64,000 bases of DNA from Bacteroidetes bacterium GWF2_43_63 (lineage in GTDB: Bacteria; Bacteroidota; Bacteroidia; Bacteroidales; DTU049). The notes beneath the pieces are model-generated. The model was not told the DNA's origin, made no database searches, and worked only from the letters and a program-made list of their open reading frames with translations. Location of the stretch: NCBI GenBank assembly GCA_001769275.1, contig MEOQ01000019.1:1-64000 (forward strand), given 5' to 3'. Positions 18,027-26,563 of the stretch are shown in pieces (within the stretch, counting starts at the first letter, position 1; every line of letters starts with the position of its first letter). The position numbers and the translations under genes are program-made.

Positions 18027-18871
18027 TGAAAACAATCACATTTCTGATTTTGCTTTCAGCGTTGACCATTAGTGGTTATGCGCAGGATACGGTTTTTTCT
18101 GTTCGGGTTTTCGAGCAAAAAAAATTGGTAGAAAAACGCTCCTATGGCATTCACGGCAATCTTCTTACAAAAGAAACGCGGCTCAACGAAGAACCGGAAT
18201 TGTGGTTCCGGGAATTCATGATATATGATAAAGGAAAACTGATCCGCTCGGGACACTATATTGACGAAGTGGATGTGACTGATTATTCCTATACGTATAA
18301 TGACAAAGGATTACTGGAGAAAAAACGCGAATCGAAACAAGGTCTGGTTACTGGCGAGACTTTTTATAAGTACAACAACGCGGGTAAATTGATTGAAGAG
18401 GAAGCCTATTTTGGAAAACGAAAAAAAATTATTTCAAGTTACGATTATACGCCTGAAGGACTTGTAAAAGAAAGAACGGAGATAATCACTGACAGCAACA
18501 GAACAATGACTTTGTCGGAATTGTATTCTTATAATCCCGACGGAAAAATGTTGCGGATGGTTGGAATGAACGGCTCAGACACCATTTCAGACATTCGGTA
18601 CAAATATGATCAGTTTGGGTTCAGACTCGGGCAGGATGTGATTTCTCACGGAGACACCACGTTGTCGATCGTATGGGTATATGGCCGGAATGGCTCGCAT
18701 CCTACGATTGAGAAGCATCTGGCCGATGGATTTGTGGTGCGGAAAACGAAAAACTTCTTCAACAAAGCAGGCAGAAAAAAGAAAGAAGTCATTACTGAAT
18801 ACCGCGTGTACAGCGGGAAAATGAAGCCGGAAAAAACAGTTAGGAAATACAGCTATTACTGGAATGACTGA
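18023..18871 (+). CDS. Secreted protein with YD/RHS-like repeats
   Basis: The 282-residue product has a signal peptide (MMKTITFLILLSALTISGYAQ) and at least five repeats of about 20 residues with the pattern Y-x-Y-N-x-x-G-x-L/M: YTYNDKGLLEKK, YKYNNAGKLIEE, YDYTPEGLVKER, YSYNPDGKMLRM and YKYDQFGFRLGQ. These resemble the YD repeats of RHS-type proteins and the MORN-like/toxin-shell families, but no toxin domain follows; the protein simply ends with a basic tail. It is likely periplasmic or surface-exposed. The start overlaps the tamB stop (ATGATG; a second ATG at 18026 is equally possible), and its end overlaps the HD gene by 8 bases, suggesting an operon tamB - this gene - HD. Confidence 0.65.
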   Translation: MMKTITFLILLSALTISGYAQDTVFSVRVFEQKKLVEKRSYGIHGNLLTKETRLNEEPELWFREFMIYDKGKLIRSGHYIDEVDVTDYSYTYNDKGLLEKKRESKQGLVTGETFYKYNNAGKLIEEEAYFGKRKKIISSYDYTPEGLVKERTEIITDSNRTMTLSELYSYNPDGKMLRMVGMNGSDTISDIRYKYDQFGFRLGQDVISHGDTTLSIVWVYGRNGSHPTIEKHLADGFVVRKTKNFFNKAGRKKKEVITEYRVYSGKMKPEKTVRKYSYYWND

Positions 18872-19529
18872 TCATAACTCGGAATTGCAGATTACAGAAA
18901 CAGTGATGAAGCGTGTCCGTGAGAAGTTTGCCGAAGATGGCAGCGGACACGGCATTGATCACATCATGCGGGTTTATCGGGTGGCTGTCCGGATTGCCAA
19001 AGAAGAAAATTGCGATACTTTTATTGTTGCTCTTATCGCTTTGTTGCACGATGTTGGCGATCACAAGCTTTCGGCCAATGGAACTGTAAATCACAGGGAA
19101 GAAATAGTCGAATTGATTGAAGGAACGGGACTTTCGAATGAACAGGCCAATCAAATCATTGATGTAGTTGAGAAAATTTCTTTTAAAGGAAATGGCGTGG
19201 CTGATATGCCGCTCTCACCCGAAGGCCGCTGTGTACGCGATGCTGATCGCCTCGATGCCATTGGGAGCATAGGTATTGCGCGTGCTTTTGCCTATGGCGC
19301 TCTGAAGGGCAGACCTATGTTTGATCCCGAAGCAGGCCCATCGACTTCCAATAGTTTTGGGGAATATCAGAATAATAAATCCCATACGATAAATCATTTT
19401 TACGAAAAGCTTCTGTTGTTGAAAGACCGAATGGAAACATCCGCTGGCAAACGACTCGCCGAGGGCAGACATGCCACGCTTGAATTATTTCTTGCGGAAT
19501 TTTTGCTGGAGTGGGACGCGAAAAGGTAG
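18864..19529 (+). CDS. HD-domain phosphohydrolase (YedJ/YpgQ-like)
   Basis: A 221-residue HD-superfamily metal-dependent hydrolase. Ligand motifs are clear: H33 in GHGIDH, H62-D63 in ALLHDVGD, and the distal aspartates in VRDADRLDAIG (126-134). The pattern, including the HDIxR-type first helix and the GRxxTxxS-like segment EAGPSTSNSFGE, matches the YedJ/YpgQ branch; Bacillus YpgQ hydrolyses dNTPs to pyrophosphate, but the substrate here is unknown. It overlaps the preceding secreted protein by 8 bases. No sensor domain is fused, so it is likely a stand-alone cytosolic enzyme. Confidence 0.8.
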   Translation: MTDHNSELQITETVMKRVREKFAEDGSGHGIDHIMRVYRVAVRIAKEENCDTFIVALIALLHDVGDHKLSANGTVNHREEIVELIEGTGLSNEQANQIIDVVEKISFKGNGVADMPLSPEGRCVRDADRLDAIGSIGIARAFAYGALKGRPMFDPEAGPSTSNSFGEYQNNKSHTINHFYEKLLLLKDRMETSAGKRLAEGRHATLELFLAEFLLEWDAKR

Positions 19530-19542
19530 GTTTTTGTTAACA

Positions 19543-19570
19543 GAATACATCTAATTATGTAAATGTATTC
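19543..19570. terminator. AT-rich hairpin after the HD gene
   Basis: GAATACAT (19543-19550) pairs with ATGTATTC (19563-19570) around a 12-base loop. It is AT-rich and lacks a clean T tract, so termination is uncertain. Confidence 0.35.
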
Positions 19571-19647
19571 GATAAATAAAACAATATCGTGTATGTCGAT
19601 TTCGTTTATCTATACAGATGTGCATTTAACAAATTAACTCTTATTTT

Positions 19648-19678
19648 TTTCGTGGAAGTCAACAAATTTATATATTTG
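19648..19678 (+). promoter_or_regulatory. folK promoter, nearly leaderless
   Basis: TATATTTG (19671-19678) matches the -7 consensus exactly; TTTC sits 19 bases upstream where TTTG is expected. The element ends five bases before the folK ATG, so the mRNA would have almost no 5' leader. Confidence 0.6.
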
Positions 19679-19683
19679 CCTGC

Positions 19684-20187
19684 ATGAATCGCCACAATAT
19701 TTTTATTTCGTTGGGATCGAACGAAGGTGACCGTGAAGGATTGCTTCAACAGGCAATAGATTCAATCAGGACCTATGTGGGAAAAGTGGTCAGGGTAAGC
19801 AGTACATATGAGGGAGACCCTGTCGGATTTCGTTCTGACAAACGGTTTCTCAATCTTTGTATTGAATTAAAAACAGATGCAAGTCCCCAGCAACTTTTGC
19901 TGAAACTCGAAGCTATAGAGGTTAAGCTTGGGCGACTTAAGCCAAGTATTTTTTCGGAATATACCGATCGCACCATTGATCTGGATATTATATTTTTCGA
20001 TGATGTAGTGGTGAATACCAAAGATCTGATAATTCCGCATAATAAAATGCATCTTCGTCGCTTTGTCTTAGAGCCGCTTGCAGAGCTTTGTCCGGACTTT
20101 ATTCACCCTGTGTTCAAAAAATCTGTAAAGGTTTTACTCGGGGAATGTCCCGATGAATCAAAACTTACTGTAACTTTGAGACGCTAA
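19684..20187 (+). CDS. folK: 2-amino-4-hydroxy-6-hydroxymethyldihydropteridine diphosphokinase
   Basis: FolK (HPPK) transfers pyrophosphate from ATP to 6-hydroxymethyl-dihydropterin in folate synthesis. The 167-residue protein begins with ISLGSNEGDREGLLQQAI, the family's first strand and SLGSN loop. SSTYEGDPVGF corresponds to the substrate loop. DRTIDLDIIFFDD carries the catalytic Mg-binding aspartates and IIPHNKMHLRRFVLEPLAEL the conserved H-x-R-x-F-V-L-x-P-L segment. Length is normal. It is followed after 9 bases by a deoxynucleoside kinase, a pairing common in Bacteroidota. Confidence 0.93.
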   Translation: MNRHNIFISLGSNEGDREGLLQQAIDSIRTYVGKVVRVSSTYEGDPVGFRSDKRFLNLCIELKTDASPQQLLLKLEAIEVKLGRLKPSIFSEYTDRTIDLDIIFFDDVVVNTKDLIIPHNKMHLRRFVLEPLAELCPDFIHPVFKKSVKVLLGECPDESKLTVTLRR

Positions 20188-20196
20188 CGCGTTGCC

Positions 20197-20847
20197 ATGA
20201 ATTTCCCCTATCGCTTTATTACCATTGAAGGTTGCATCGGTGCAGGTAAGACATCGTTCGCAACCAGACTGGCTGCTGATTTCAATGGGAGACTCATCCT
20301 CGAGCAATTTGAGGAAAACGACTTTCTTCCCAAATTTTACAAGAACCCGGAACGCTATGCTTTTCCGCTCGAATTGTCATTTTTGGCTGCTCGATTCAAG
20401 CAGTTCAAGGATAATGTGCTCAATCCGGATCTGTTCAGCGATTTTCTGATCTCAGATTATATATTTCCAAAATCACTCATTTTTTCCCGGAAAACGTTGC
20501 AGGATGACGAATACAGATTGTATAAAAATCTGTTTCAAATTATCGACAGCAATCTTCCGCGACCCGATATCATTTTGTATCTGCACCTTCCACCCGAAAA
20601 GCTGAAGGAAAATATTGTTCGTCGCGGCCGTGGATATGAGCAGGATATTTCGCTTGATTATCTTGAGAATATTCAGAAAAGTTATTTCGAATATTTTCAC
20701 GAACAGCCCTCGTTGCGCGTGGTGGTTGCCGATACCAGCAACCTCGATTTTGTTGCCAACGAAGAACATTACCGCTTTCTCGTTTCATTGCTCACCCAGG
20801 AATACAAGCCCGGAATCACAGTGGTTCCGCCATTTTCCACACTATAA
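20197..20847 (+). CDS. Deoxynucleoside kinase
   Basis: A 216-residue P-loop kinase of the dNK/dCK/dGK family that salvages deoxynucleosides to monophosphates. The P-loop is EGCIGAGKTS (residues 11-20). The family's E-Q-F-x-x-N element appears as LILEQFEENDFLPKFYKNPE, the ERS-like region around DYIFPKSLIFSRKTL, and the LID arginines in VRRGRGYEQDISLDYLENI. Which base is preferred cannot be read from the sequence. It follows folK closely and is probably cotranscribed from the folK promoter. Confidence 0.85.
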   Translation: MNFPYRFITIEGCIGAGKTSFATRLAADFNGRLILEQFEENDFLPKFYKNPERYAFPLELSFLAARFKQFKDNVLNPDLFSDFLISDYIFPKSLIFSRKTLQDDEYRLYKNLFQIIDSNLPRPDIILYLHLPPEKLKENIVRRGRGYEQDISLDYLENIQKSYFEYFHEQPSLRVVVADTSNLDFVANEEHYRFLVSLLTQEYKPGITVVPPFSTL

Positions 20848-20881
20848 TATCTCTCGATTTTCTTCGTTATACTTTTTAATT

Positions 20882-21871
20882 ATGAGAATTCTGCTTTTGT
20901 TTTTTGTCGTGATATCGTCTGTTGCAACAGCGCAGACTGCATTTTCGTTTGACGACTCTACTCGTTCAAACCGCATTTTCTACGACATTTCATTGCTGGC
21001 TCATGATTCGCTCATGGGTCGCGAAGGCGGGTCGGAGTATGAAATGCGCGCCGGGAATTATATTATTTCTGAGTACACAAAATGCGGATTGATTCCCGTT
21101 CCGGGTGCTGATGGCTTCAGACAGGAGTTTGTGCTGCGAACAAAAACCGATGACAAAGGCGATACTGTTATTGTAAAATCAAACAATATTCTCGGTTATA
21201 TCGAAAACAACGCGCCTTACACTATCGTGATTGGTGGTCATTACGATCATATCGGCAATTACACCAAAGACAGTGCGCTGTACATTAATAACGGCGCCGA
21301 TGATAACGCCAGCGGAACTGTTGCTGTGATTGAAATGGCGCGCTATCTGAGCTCCGGAAATCTTACAAAATACAATTACATTCTGGCTTGCTGGGGATCA
21401 GAAGAACAGGGCCTCGTAGGCTCCAATTATTTTTGCTCAAGCAATCTCTATCCGTTCGAAAAAATTGCGTTTTATATGAACTTCGATATGGTAGGTCGTC
21501 TGGGATGGAAAACGGATCAGCTCGATATTTACGGATTGGGTACAACGCTGCTGTGGGATTCACTTGTTCCTGAAAACGAGTACGCCGGCTATAAGTTGAA
21601 GAAATTTAATGGCGCTGTTGATGCCTCAGATCATACGTGTTTTTATAAAAACAAAACGCCCTATATTTATTTCACCTCCGGCCTGCCGCCTGTGTATCAT
21701 ACGCCAAAAGATGAAACCCCGCTGATTAACCCGCAAGGCGTTGAAATTATTGTAAGCTATTCAGAAGAAATCATAGGCCGCTTTGATGGCTCCAAACCTG
21801 CTTTCCGCACGGTGAGCCCAAAGGAAATGAATAAAGTTTACTGGTATTTTCTGTCGCAGTTTATGAATTGA
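20882..21871 (+). CDS. Secreted M28-family zinc aminopeptidase
   Basis: The 329-residue protein has a signal peptide (MRILLLFFVVISSVATAQ) and an M28 peptidase domain. Zinc ligands and catalytic residues are visible in order: H in GGHYDHIG, bridging D in NNGADDNASG, catalytic E-E in CWGSEEQGLVGS, D in MNFDMVGRL, and H in PVYHTPKDE. The first domain starts with the HDSLMGREGGS element typical of Bacteroidota M28 enzymes. No T9SS sorting domain is present, so it is probably periplasmic. The start at 20882 is chosen for its signal peptide; an open reading frame continues upstream through the kinase gene but out of its frame. It is convergent with leuS across a palindromic repeat. Confidence 0.88.
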   Translation: MRILLLFFVVISSVATAQTAFSFDDSTRSNRIFYDISLLAHDSLMGREGGSEYEMRAGNYIISEYTKCGLIPVPGADGFRQEFVLRTKTDDKGDTVIVKSNNILGYIENNAPYTIVIGGHYDHIGNYTKDSALYINNGADDNASGTVAVIEMARYLSSGNLTKYNYILACWGSEEQGLVGSNYFCSSNLYPFEKIAFYMNFDMVGRLGWKTDQLDIYGLGTTLLWDSLVPENEYAGYKLKKFNGAVDASDHTCFYKNKTPYIYFTSGLPPVYHTPKDETPLINPQGVEIIVSYSEEIIGRFDGSKPAFRTVSPKEMNKVYWYFLSQFMN

Positions 21872-21877
21872 AAACCG

Positions 21878-21926
21878 TTGTGCGAAGTTTGAAGCGCTGT
21901 GCGAAGTTTTGAAACTTTGCACAACC
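21878..21926. repeat. GTGCGAAGTTT palindrome, copy 1 (one and a half units)
   Basis: GTTGTGCGAAGTTT is followed by a second GTGCGAAGTTTTGAAACTTTGCAC unit ending ACAAC. The element fills the 56-base gap between the convergent M28 peptidase and leuS genes and would work as a bidirectional terminator. Confidence 0.8.
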
Positions 21927-21927
21927 G

Positions 21928-24900
21928 CTATATCACAACGTTCACAATCTTCCCCGGCACCACAATGATTTTTTTCGGAGCTTTGCCTTCGAGCCATTTC
22001 TGACTTTCGGGCGCGCTGAGCGCGAGTTTCTCAACTTCTTCCTTTGCGGTGCCTGCAGCAACTTCGAGAATGAAACGCATTTTGCCATTGAACGAAACCG
22101 GATATTTCACCGTGTCTTCAATCATATATTTTTCGTCCCATTTTGGGAAAGTGGCTTTGGATATGGTCTCGGTGTTGCCAAGTTTGCTCCATAATTCTTC
22201 GGCAATATGCGGTGCGAACGGACAGAGCGCAATCAGCAGTGGTTCAAGAATGGCGCGCTTACGGCATTTCAGATCGCCGAGTTCGTTCACACAAATCATA
22301 AATGTACTCACGCAGGTGTTCAGCGAAAAGCGTTCAATATCTTCTTCGGTCTTCTTCAGTGTTTTGTGTAGCACTTTCAGCTCGGCCGCTGTTGGCGCGT
22401 CATCCGTGACAAGCAATGTGTCATCTTCGCCAACAAACAGTTTCCAAAGCTTGCGTATAAACCGCGACACGCCTTCGATTCCGTTGGTATCCCAGGGCTT
22501 TGACTGCTCTACCGGACCGAGAAACATTTCATACATGCGCAGTGTGTCGGCACCATATTTTTCAACGAGATCATCCGGATTCTGCACATTGTATTTCGAC
22601 TTCGACATCTTTTCGACTTCGTAGCCGCACACATATTTTTCGTCTTCAAGAAGAAAGCGTGCAGTGGTGTATTCGGGTCTCCATGCGCGGAAAGCGTCGA
22701 TATCAAGTACATCGTTGTCCACAATATTTATGTCAACATGCACGGGAAATGAAAACTGTTCGCGACCAAAAACATTCTTCGAAGCAAAGATGGGTGCTTC
22801 TTCCCACTCGTCTATCATATCGAACGGAGCGACTTCTTTTCCGGATAGTGCTTTTTTGATTTTCCTCAAAACATCATCGGTATGCAGAATCACATCAACA
22901 ATGCTGAACATGAGCAGCTGGCAATTGTTTTTTTCAGCAAATTCCGCACATGCGGGAAGACGTTCCAGAATATCACGGGAGCTCTTCACCTCAATGATAG
23001 TGTGGCTTTCAGAACTAAAGAAATCAAATGAGAATTCTCCCAGCGTGTATCCTTTTTTAAATTCTACACCCATTTGTTTATCGCGAATCATCTCCCAGAG
23101 CACGAATTCAGCCATGCGTTCGGGTTTTACACGATACACAAAATTACTACGCCCCTGAATCATTCCCTGATTAATCATTTTACGGAATGGTTCATCTTCA
23201 GGAGCCAGTTCAATATCGAAAAGAAATTTATTCCAGAAGCGGGCATACATCAAATGTCCCGTTGCATGCTCTGCTCCACCGACGTAAAAGTCAACGCTTT
23301 TCCAGTAGTTCACGGCTTCTTTCGAAAAATATTCGTTGTCGTTGCGCGGATCCATGTAGCGGAAATAATAGGCGCTCGATCCCGCAAAGCCAGGCATGGT
23401 CGACGTTTCGTAAGGGAATCCGGCTTTGGTATGCCAATCTTTGGCGCGCGCCAGCGGCGGTTCGCCGGTTTCGGTCGGTAAATATTTATCTACTTCCGGC
23501 AATTGGAGCGGGAGATCAGATTCATCAATCGTGTATGGAATTCTGTTTTTGTAATACACCGGAAATGGCTCGCCCCAATAGCGCTGGCGGCTGAAAATAG
23601 CATCGCGCAAGCGGAAGTTTATTTTGCCATAACCGAATCCTTTTTCTTCGGCATGTTCAATTACTTTTTTTATTGCATCACGCGCAATCATGTTATTTAT
23701 GAATCCGCTATTAACGCAGACGCCTTCTTTTGATTCGAATGCTTCTTCTTCGATATTACCGCCTTTAATTACTTCGACGATGGGTAATTCGAAATTTTTT
23801 GCAAATGCGTAATCGCGGCTGTCGTGAGCTGGAACGGCCATGACTGCTCCGGTTCCGTAACCACTGAGCACATAGTCTGCAACCCACACAGGAACTGCTT
23901 TTCCGTTGAACGGATTGATGGCATACGAACCTGTAAAAACACCGCTCGGAATTTTTGCATCGGTCATACGCTCGCGCTCACTGCGGTTTTTCGCATGTTT
24001 CACATAAGCAGCAACAGTTTCTTTTTGTTCTGGTTTGGTGAGCAGTTCAACGTATTCATGTTCCGGTGCGACTGACATGAATGTCACTCCAAACACAGTA
24101 TCGGGGCGGGTTGTAAAAATTTCCAGATGCTTATCCGGATGATCGGCCAGCAGGAAACGCAGCATGGCGCCTTCGCTCCGGCCAATCCAGTTGCGCTGAA
24201 TTTCTTTTATATTTTCAGGCCAGTCAATTCTTTCGAGTCCTTCAAGCATGCGGTCAGCATAAGCAGTAATGCGCAACGACCATTGTTTCATTTTTTTGCG
24301 CTCCACCGGATGTCCGCCACGAACGCTGAATCCTTCGCTCACTTCATCGTTTGCGAGAACCGTTCCCAGCGCGGGACACCAGTTCACCATAGTGTCCGCC
24401 AAATATGCAAGCCGGTAATTCATTAGAATGTCCGATTGTTTTTCTTCGCTCATTACATTCCATTCGGAGCTGGTGAAAATCACATCGCAGGAATGAGCAG
24501 CAGGAATATTTTCATTGCCGCTGTCTTCTAAAAGCGTGATCAGATCTTTGATTGGACGTGCTTTCTGTTGAGACTTATCAAACCATGAATGAAACAATTG
24601 AATAAATGTCCATTGCGTCCATTTGTAATACGCCGGATCCGATGTGCGTACTTCGCGGTCCCAGTCAAACGAGAAGCCGATTTTATCGAGCTGGCTGCGA
24701 TAGCGTTTGATATTTACATCGGTCGTGATTGCAGGATGCTGGCCGGTTTCGATGGCATACTGTTCGGCCGGAAGCCCAAAAGCATCGTAGCCCATTGGAT
24801 GCAGCACGTTGAACCCTTTCAGTTTTTTGTAACGGGCAAAAATGTCCGAAGCGATGTATCCGAGCGGATGTCCGACATGCAGTCCTGCACCCGATGGGTA

Positions 24901-25020
24901 GGGAAACATATCGAGCACATAATATTTTGGCTTGTCCGGATTTATTTCCGAACGGTAAGTCTTATTGTCAGCCCAGTATTTCTGCCACCGGGCTTCGGTC
25001 TCGCGATGATTGTAGTCCAT
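21928..25020 (-). CDS. leuS: Leucyl-tRNA synthetase with a DUF559-like nuclease insertion
   Basis: LeuRS charges and edits tRNA-Leu. The 1030-residue protein has the class I signatures HVGH (48-51, in [14 protein letters not shown]) and KMSKS (804-808), the CP1 editing domain ([19 protein letters not shown] and [20 protein letters not shown]), the RYWGEPFPV segment and a C-terminal anticodon domain. Bacteroidota LeuRS is normally about 920-950 residues. The excess lies in residues ~633-732, between [11 protein letters not shown] and the [10 protein letters not shown] strand, and resembles a DUF559 (Vsr-like, PD-(D/E)xK) endonuclease domain; see the separate entry. All LeuRS catalytic motifs are intact, so it should be functional. 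The ATG at 25020 ([16 protein letters not shown]) matches homologues. Confidence 0.95.
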   Translation of the reverse strand: MDYNHRETEARWQKYWADNKTYRSEINPDKPKYYVLDMFPYPSGAGLHVGHPLGYIASDIFARYKKLKGFNVLHPMGYDAFGLPAEQYAIETGQHPAITTDVNIKRYRSQLDKIGFSFDWDREVRTSDPAYYKWTQWTFIQLFHSWFDKSQQKARPIKDLITLLEDSGNENIPAAHSCDVIFTSSEWNVMSEEKQSDILMNYRLAYLADTMVNWCPALGTVLANDEVSEGFSVRGGHPVERKKMKQWSLRITAYADRMLEGLERIDWPENIKEIQRNWIGRSEGAMLRFLLADHPDKHLEIFTTRPDTVFGVTFMSVAPEHEYVELLTKPEQKETVAAYVKHAKNRSERERMTDAKIPSGVFTGSYAINPFNGKAVPVWVADYVLSGYGTGAVMAVPAHDSRDYAFAKNFELPIVEVIKGGNIEEEAFESKEGVCVNSGFINNMIARDAIKKVIEHAEEKGFGYGKINFRLRDAIFSRQRYWGEPFPVYYKNRIPYTIDESDLPLQLPEVDKYLPTETGEPPLARAKDWHTKAGFPYETSTMPGFAGSSAYYFRYMDPRNDNEYFSKEAVNYWKSVDFYVGGAEHATGHLMYARFWNKFLFDIELAPEDEPFRKMINQGMIQGRSNFVYRVKPERMAEFVLWEMIRDKQMGVEFKKGYTLGEFSFDFFSSESHTIIEVKSSRDILERLPACAEFAEKNNCQLLMFSIVDVILHTDDVLRKIKKALSGKEVAPFDMIDEWEEAPIFASKNVFGREQFSFPVHVDINIVDNDVLDIDAFRAWRPEYTTARFLLEDEKYVCGYEVEKMSKSKYNVQNPDDLVEKYGADTLRMYEMFLGPVEQSKPWDTNGIEGVSRFIRKLWKLFVGEDDTLLVTDDAPTAAELKVLHKTLKKTEEDIERFSLNTCVSTFMICVNELGDLKCRKRAILEPLLIALCPFAPHIAEELWSKLGNTETISKATFPKWDEKYMIEDTVKYPVSFNGKMRFILEVAAGTAKEEVEKLALSAPESQKWLEGKAPKKIIVVPGKIVNVVI
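22825..23124 (-). other. DUF559/Vsr-like domain inserted in frame in LeuRS
   Basis: About 100 residues (633-732 of LeuRS) replace a short loop between [10 protein letters not shown] and the HVDINIV strand. The segment reads like a DUF559 domain: [18 protein letters not shown] at the front (compare AExxLWxxLRxxxLGGxxF), then FSFDFF with D666, IIEVKSS with E677 and K679, and a closing [20 protein letters not shown] (compare VLRFxxxEVxxNxxxVLxxI). The D-x10-E-x-K spacing fits a PD-(D/E)xK active site, although the usual DUF559 EVDGxxH is changed to EVKSS and the middle is short, so activity may be altered or lost. Confidence 0.7.
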
Positions 25021-25148
25021 TGTTGAAATGATGTGAAATTGTATGCAAAAATAGCAATTTCTCTGCAATGCCTGATTAATGGTGTCGCCCTCTTAAAATC
25101 TACGTCGCCTTTAAACCGTATAACTTTTAACTTTACAACTGATATTGG

Positions 25149-25170
25149 GCGCGCGTCTCTGACGCGTGAC
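25149..25170. repeat. GCGCGTC/GACGCGTGAC repeat, copy 2 (short form)
   Basis: GCGCGCGTC-TCT-GACGCGTGAC, the minimal hairpin form of the family, 129 bases upstream of the leuS start. Confidence 0.65.
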
Positions 25171-25199
25171 CCTTCTAATTTACGGATGCTGCGCACGTT

Positions 25200-25290
25200 T
25201 TACCCGAGGCGGAGTTTATCCCGCCCGGCGGGGCCATCGGCTAATGTATTTTGCGCCGGAGTTTACTCCGCAGGAGGCGGAGGCGCATCC
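25200..25290. repeat. GC-rich palindrome cluster upstream of leuS
   Basis: Several small palindromes adjoin: GGCGG-AGTTTAT-CCCGCC, CGGAGTTTACTCCG, and outer arms TGCGCC (25252-25257)/GGCGCA (25281-25286). The motif CGGAGTTTAC recurs in the repeat at 57.94 kb. With its neighbours it accounts for most of the 376-base gap between leuS and the deaminase gene; no coding sequence is supported there. Confidence 0.55.
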
Positions 25291-25296
25291 GATTGA

Positions 25297-25390
25297 GCTT
25301 CGCAGCTTTTTTTGACGGCTTCGCCTCTCGTCCTTGACCTTAACCTGGTCGCGCGTCTCCTGCCTGCAGCGTTTCACGTTGACGGGTGAC
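25297..25390. repeat. Composite repeat (GCAGCTTTTTTTG...CTTAACCTGG...GACGGGTGAC), copy A
   Basis: This unit starts CGCAGCTTTTTTTGACGGC, continues ACCTTAACCTGG, then carries the GTCGCGCGTCTCCTGCCTGCA block and ends TTCACGTTGACGGGTGAC. The same order of blocks occurs at 46598-46703, showing that the pieces form one dispersed element of roughly 95-105 bases. Confidence 0.7.
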
Positions 25391-25396
25391 TATTCG

Positions 25397-26458
25397 TTAC
25401 TGATTCTCGTAGCTCAAAACTTCATCATTGAAATACTCAATCTTTACGCCGGCTTCGGCAAACATAGACTCGCTTTCTTTTCCGTCGTGATAGCGGAACT
25501 CGCACACCACGCGCTTGATGCCACAATTGATGATCAGCATGGCGCAGGTTCGGCAGGGTGTCATTTTGCAATATAAAGTTGCGTTGTCGAGCGATATTCC
25601 GTAGCGTGCGGCCTGTGTAATCGCATTTTGCTCGGCATGAACGGTGCGCACACAGTGTGTGGTGGTGCGGCCGTCCTCGTGTATCATTTTTTTGAACAGA
25701 TGTCCGACCTCGTCGCAGTGCGACAACCCGATGGGCGAACCCACATAGCCGGTGACCAGAATTCGTTTGTCGCGCACAATCACACAGCCCGAACGGCCGC
25801 GGTCGCAGGTAGCGCGCTTGGCAACGGTGTTGGAGACTTCCATGAAATATTCATCCCACGAAGGGCGGCTGTACGGAATCCCGGCCGAAGCGGCTTCTTC
25901 TCGCGCTTTTACCTCGTTCATGATGCGCTCGATCTGATCGAACAGCTGCTGAAAAGTACCATTGTTGTCGAGTGCGAAATCAGAGGTTTCTATACATTTC
26001 ATCAGGTTCTGAGTAGCCGGATCGGCGCCGTTCATTTCACGGTTTTCGTTGGCAATGAAAGTGTCGTAATCAATGTTGTCGGTCTCAGAACCACGCTGCA
26101 GAATGCGCTGGAAGCGGATGCGAGCATCGGCATCGATGGCCAGCAGAAAAAATCCGCCTTTGGAGCGCAACGCCTCAATCTCGCCTGTGGTGCGGATACT
26201 CTCGATGATGGCATGCTTACCGTTCTTCACGGCCTGATCGTGTAACTGTTCTACAATATACGAAGCGCCATGTTTTGCACGCAGTTCATTGGCTACAGTC
26301 ACCATGCTGTCACGGTTTTCGGGCATTTTGCGTCGGCGGATTTCTTTCAGTAAAAACTGCCGTACCGAAAAATGTACAAAATCGCGGTTGCGAACCAGAT
26401 AATCCACGATGGTTCCTTTTCCTGCGCCAAGTGTTCCTGTAATGCCGATGATGATCAT
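25397..26458 (-). CDS. P-loop kinase-like / dCMP deaminase fusion
   Basis: The 353-residue protein joins two domains. Residues 1-185 are a P-loop nucleotide-binding domain of the dNMP kinase/dephospho-CoA kinase type (GTLGAGKGT at 8-16, a LID-like RFQRILQRGSETD). Residues ~195-345 are a deoxycytidylate deaminase: CVIVRDKRILVTGYVGSPIG, HAEQNA (H274, E276) and PCRTC (C302, C305), the zinc ligands and catalytic Glu of the family. dCMP deaminase makes dUMP for thymidylate synthesis. The kinase-deaminase order is also that of the AvcD anti-phage deaminases, though this protein is shorter than those and no defence neighbours are seen. A housekeeping nucleotide role is the simpler reading. It is transcribed alone, towards the leuS-side repeats. 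Confidence 0.85.
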   Translation of the reverse strand: MIIIGITGTLGAGKGTIVDYLVRNRDFVHFSVRQFLLKEIRRRKMPENRDSMVTVANELRAKHGASYIVEQLHDQAVKNGKHAIIESIRTTGEIEALRSKGGFFLLAIDADARIRFQRILQRGSETDNIDYDTFIANENREMNGADPATQNLMKCIETSDFALDNNGTFQQLFDQIERIMNEVKAREEAASAGIPYSRPSWDEYFMEVSNTVAKRATCDRGRSGCVIVRDKRILVTGYVGSPIGLSHCDEVGHLFKKMIHEDGRTTTHCVRTVHAEQNAITQAARYGISLDNATLYCKMTPCRTCAMLIINCGIKRVVCEFRYHDGKESESMFAEAGVKIEYFNDEVLSYENQ

Positions 26459-26534
26459 GATATGGTTTTAATGCAAAAATACAGATTATGATTGGATTGT
26501 TGAAAGTTGAAAATATTCTTCTGCTTTTTTTTAG

Positions 26535-26542
26535 TAGTTTTG
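26535..26542 (+). promoter_or_regulatory. -7 element (TAGTTTTG) for the antiporter gene
   Basis: TAGTTTTG matches TAnnTTTG and ends 21 bases before the antiporter ATG at 26564. No -33 TTTG is seen at the standard spacing. Confidence 0.45.
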
Positions 26543-26563
26543 TGAATTCATGAAAAAGGCTCT

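Noticed and set aside
20615-20881. Upstream extension of the M28 peptidase frame through the kinase gene
   Set aside because: It overlaps the deoxynucleoside kinase out of frame; the signal peptide starts at 20882.
25021-25396. Plus-strand open frames upstream of leuS
   Set aside because: They run through GC-rich palindromic repeats or antisense to coding regions and show no domain.
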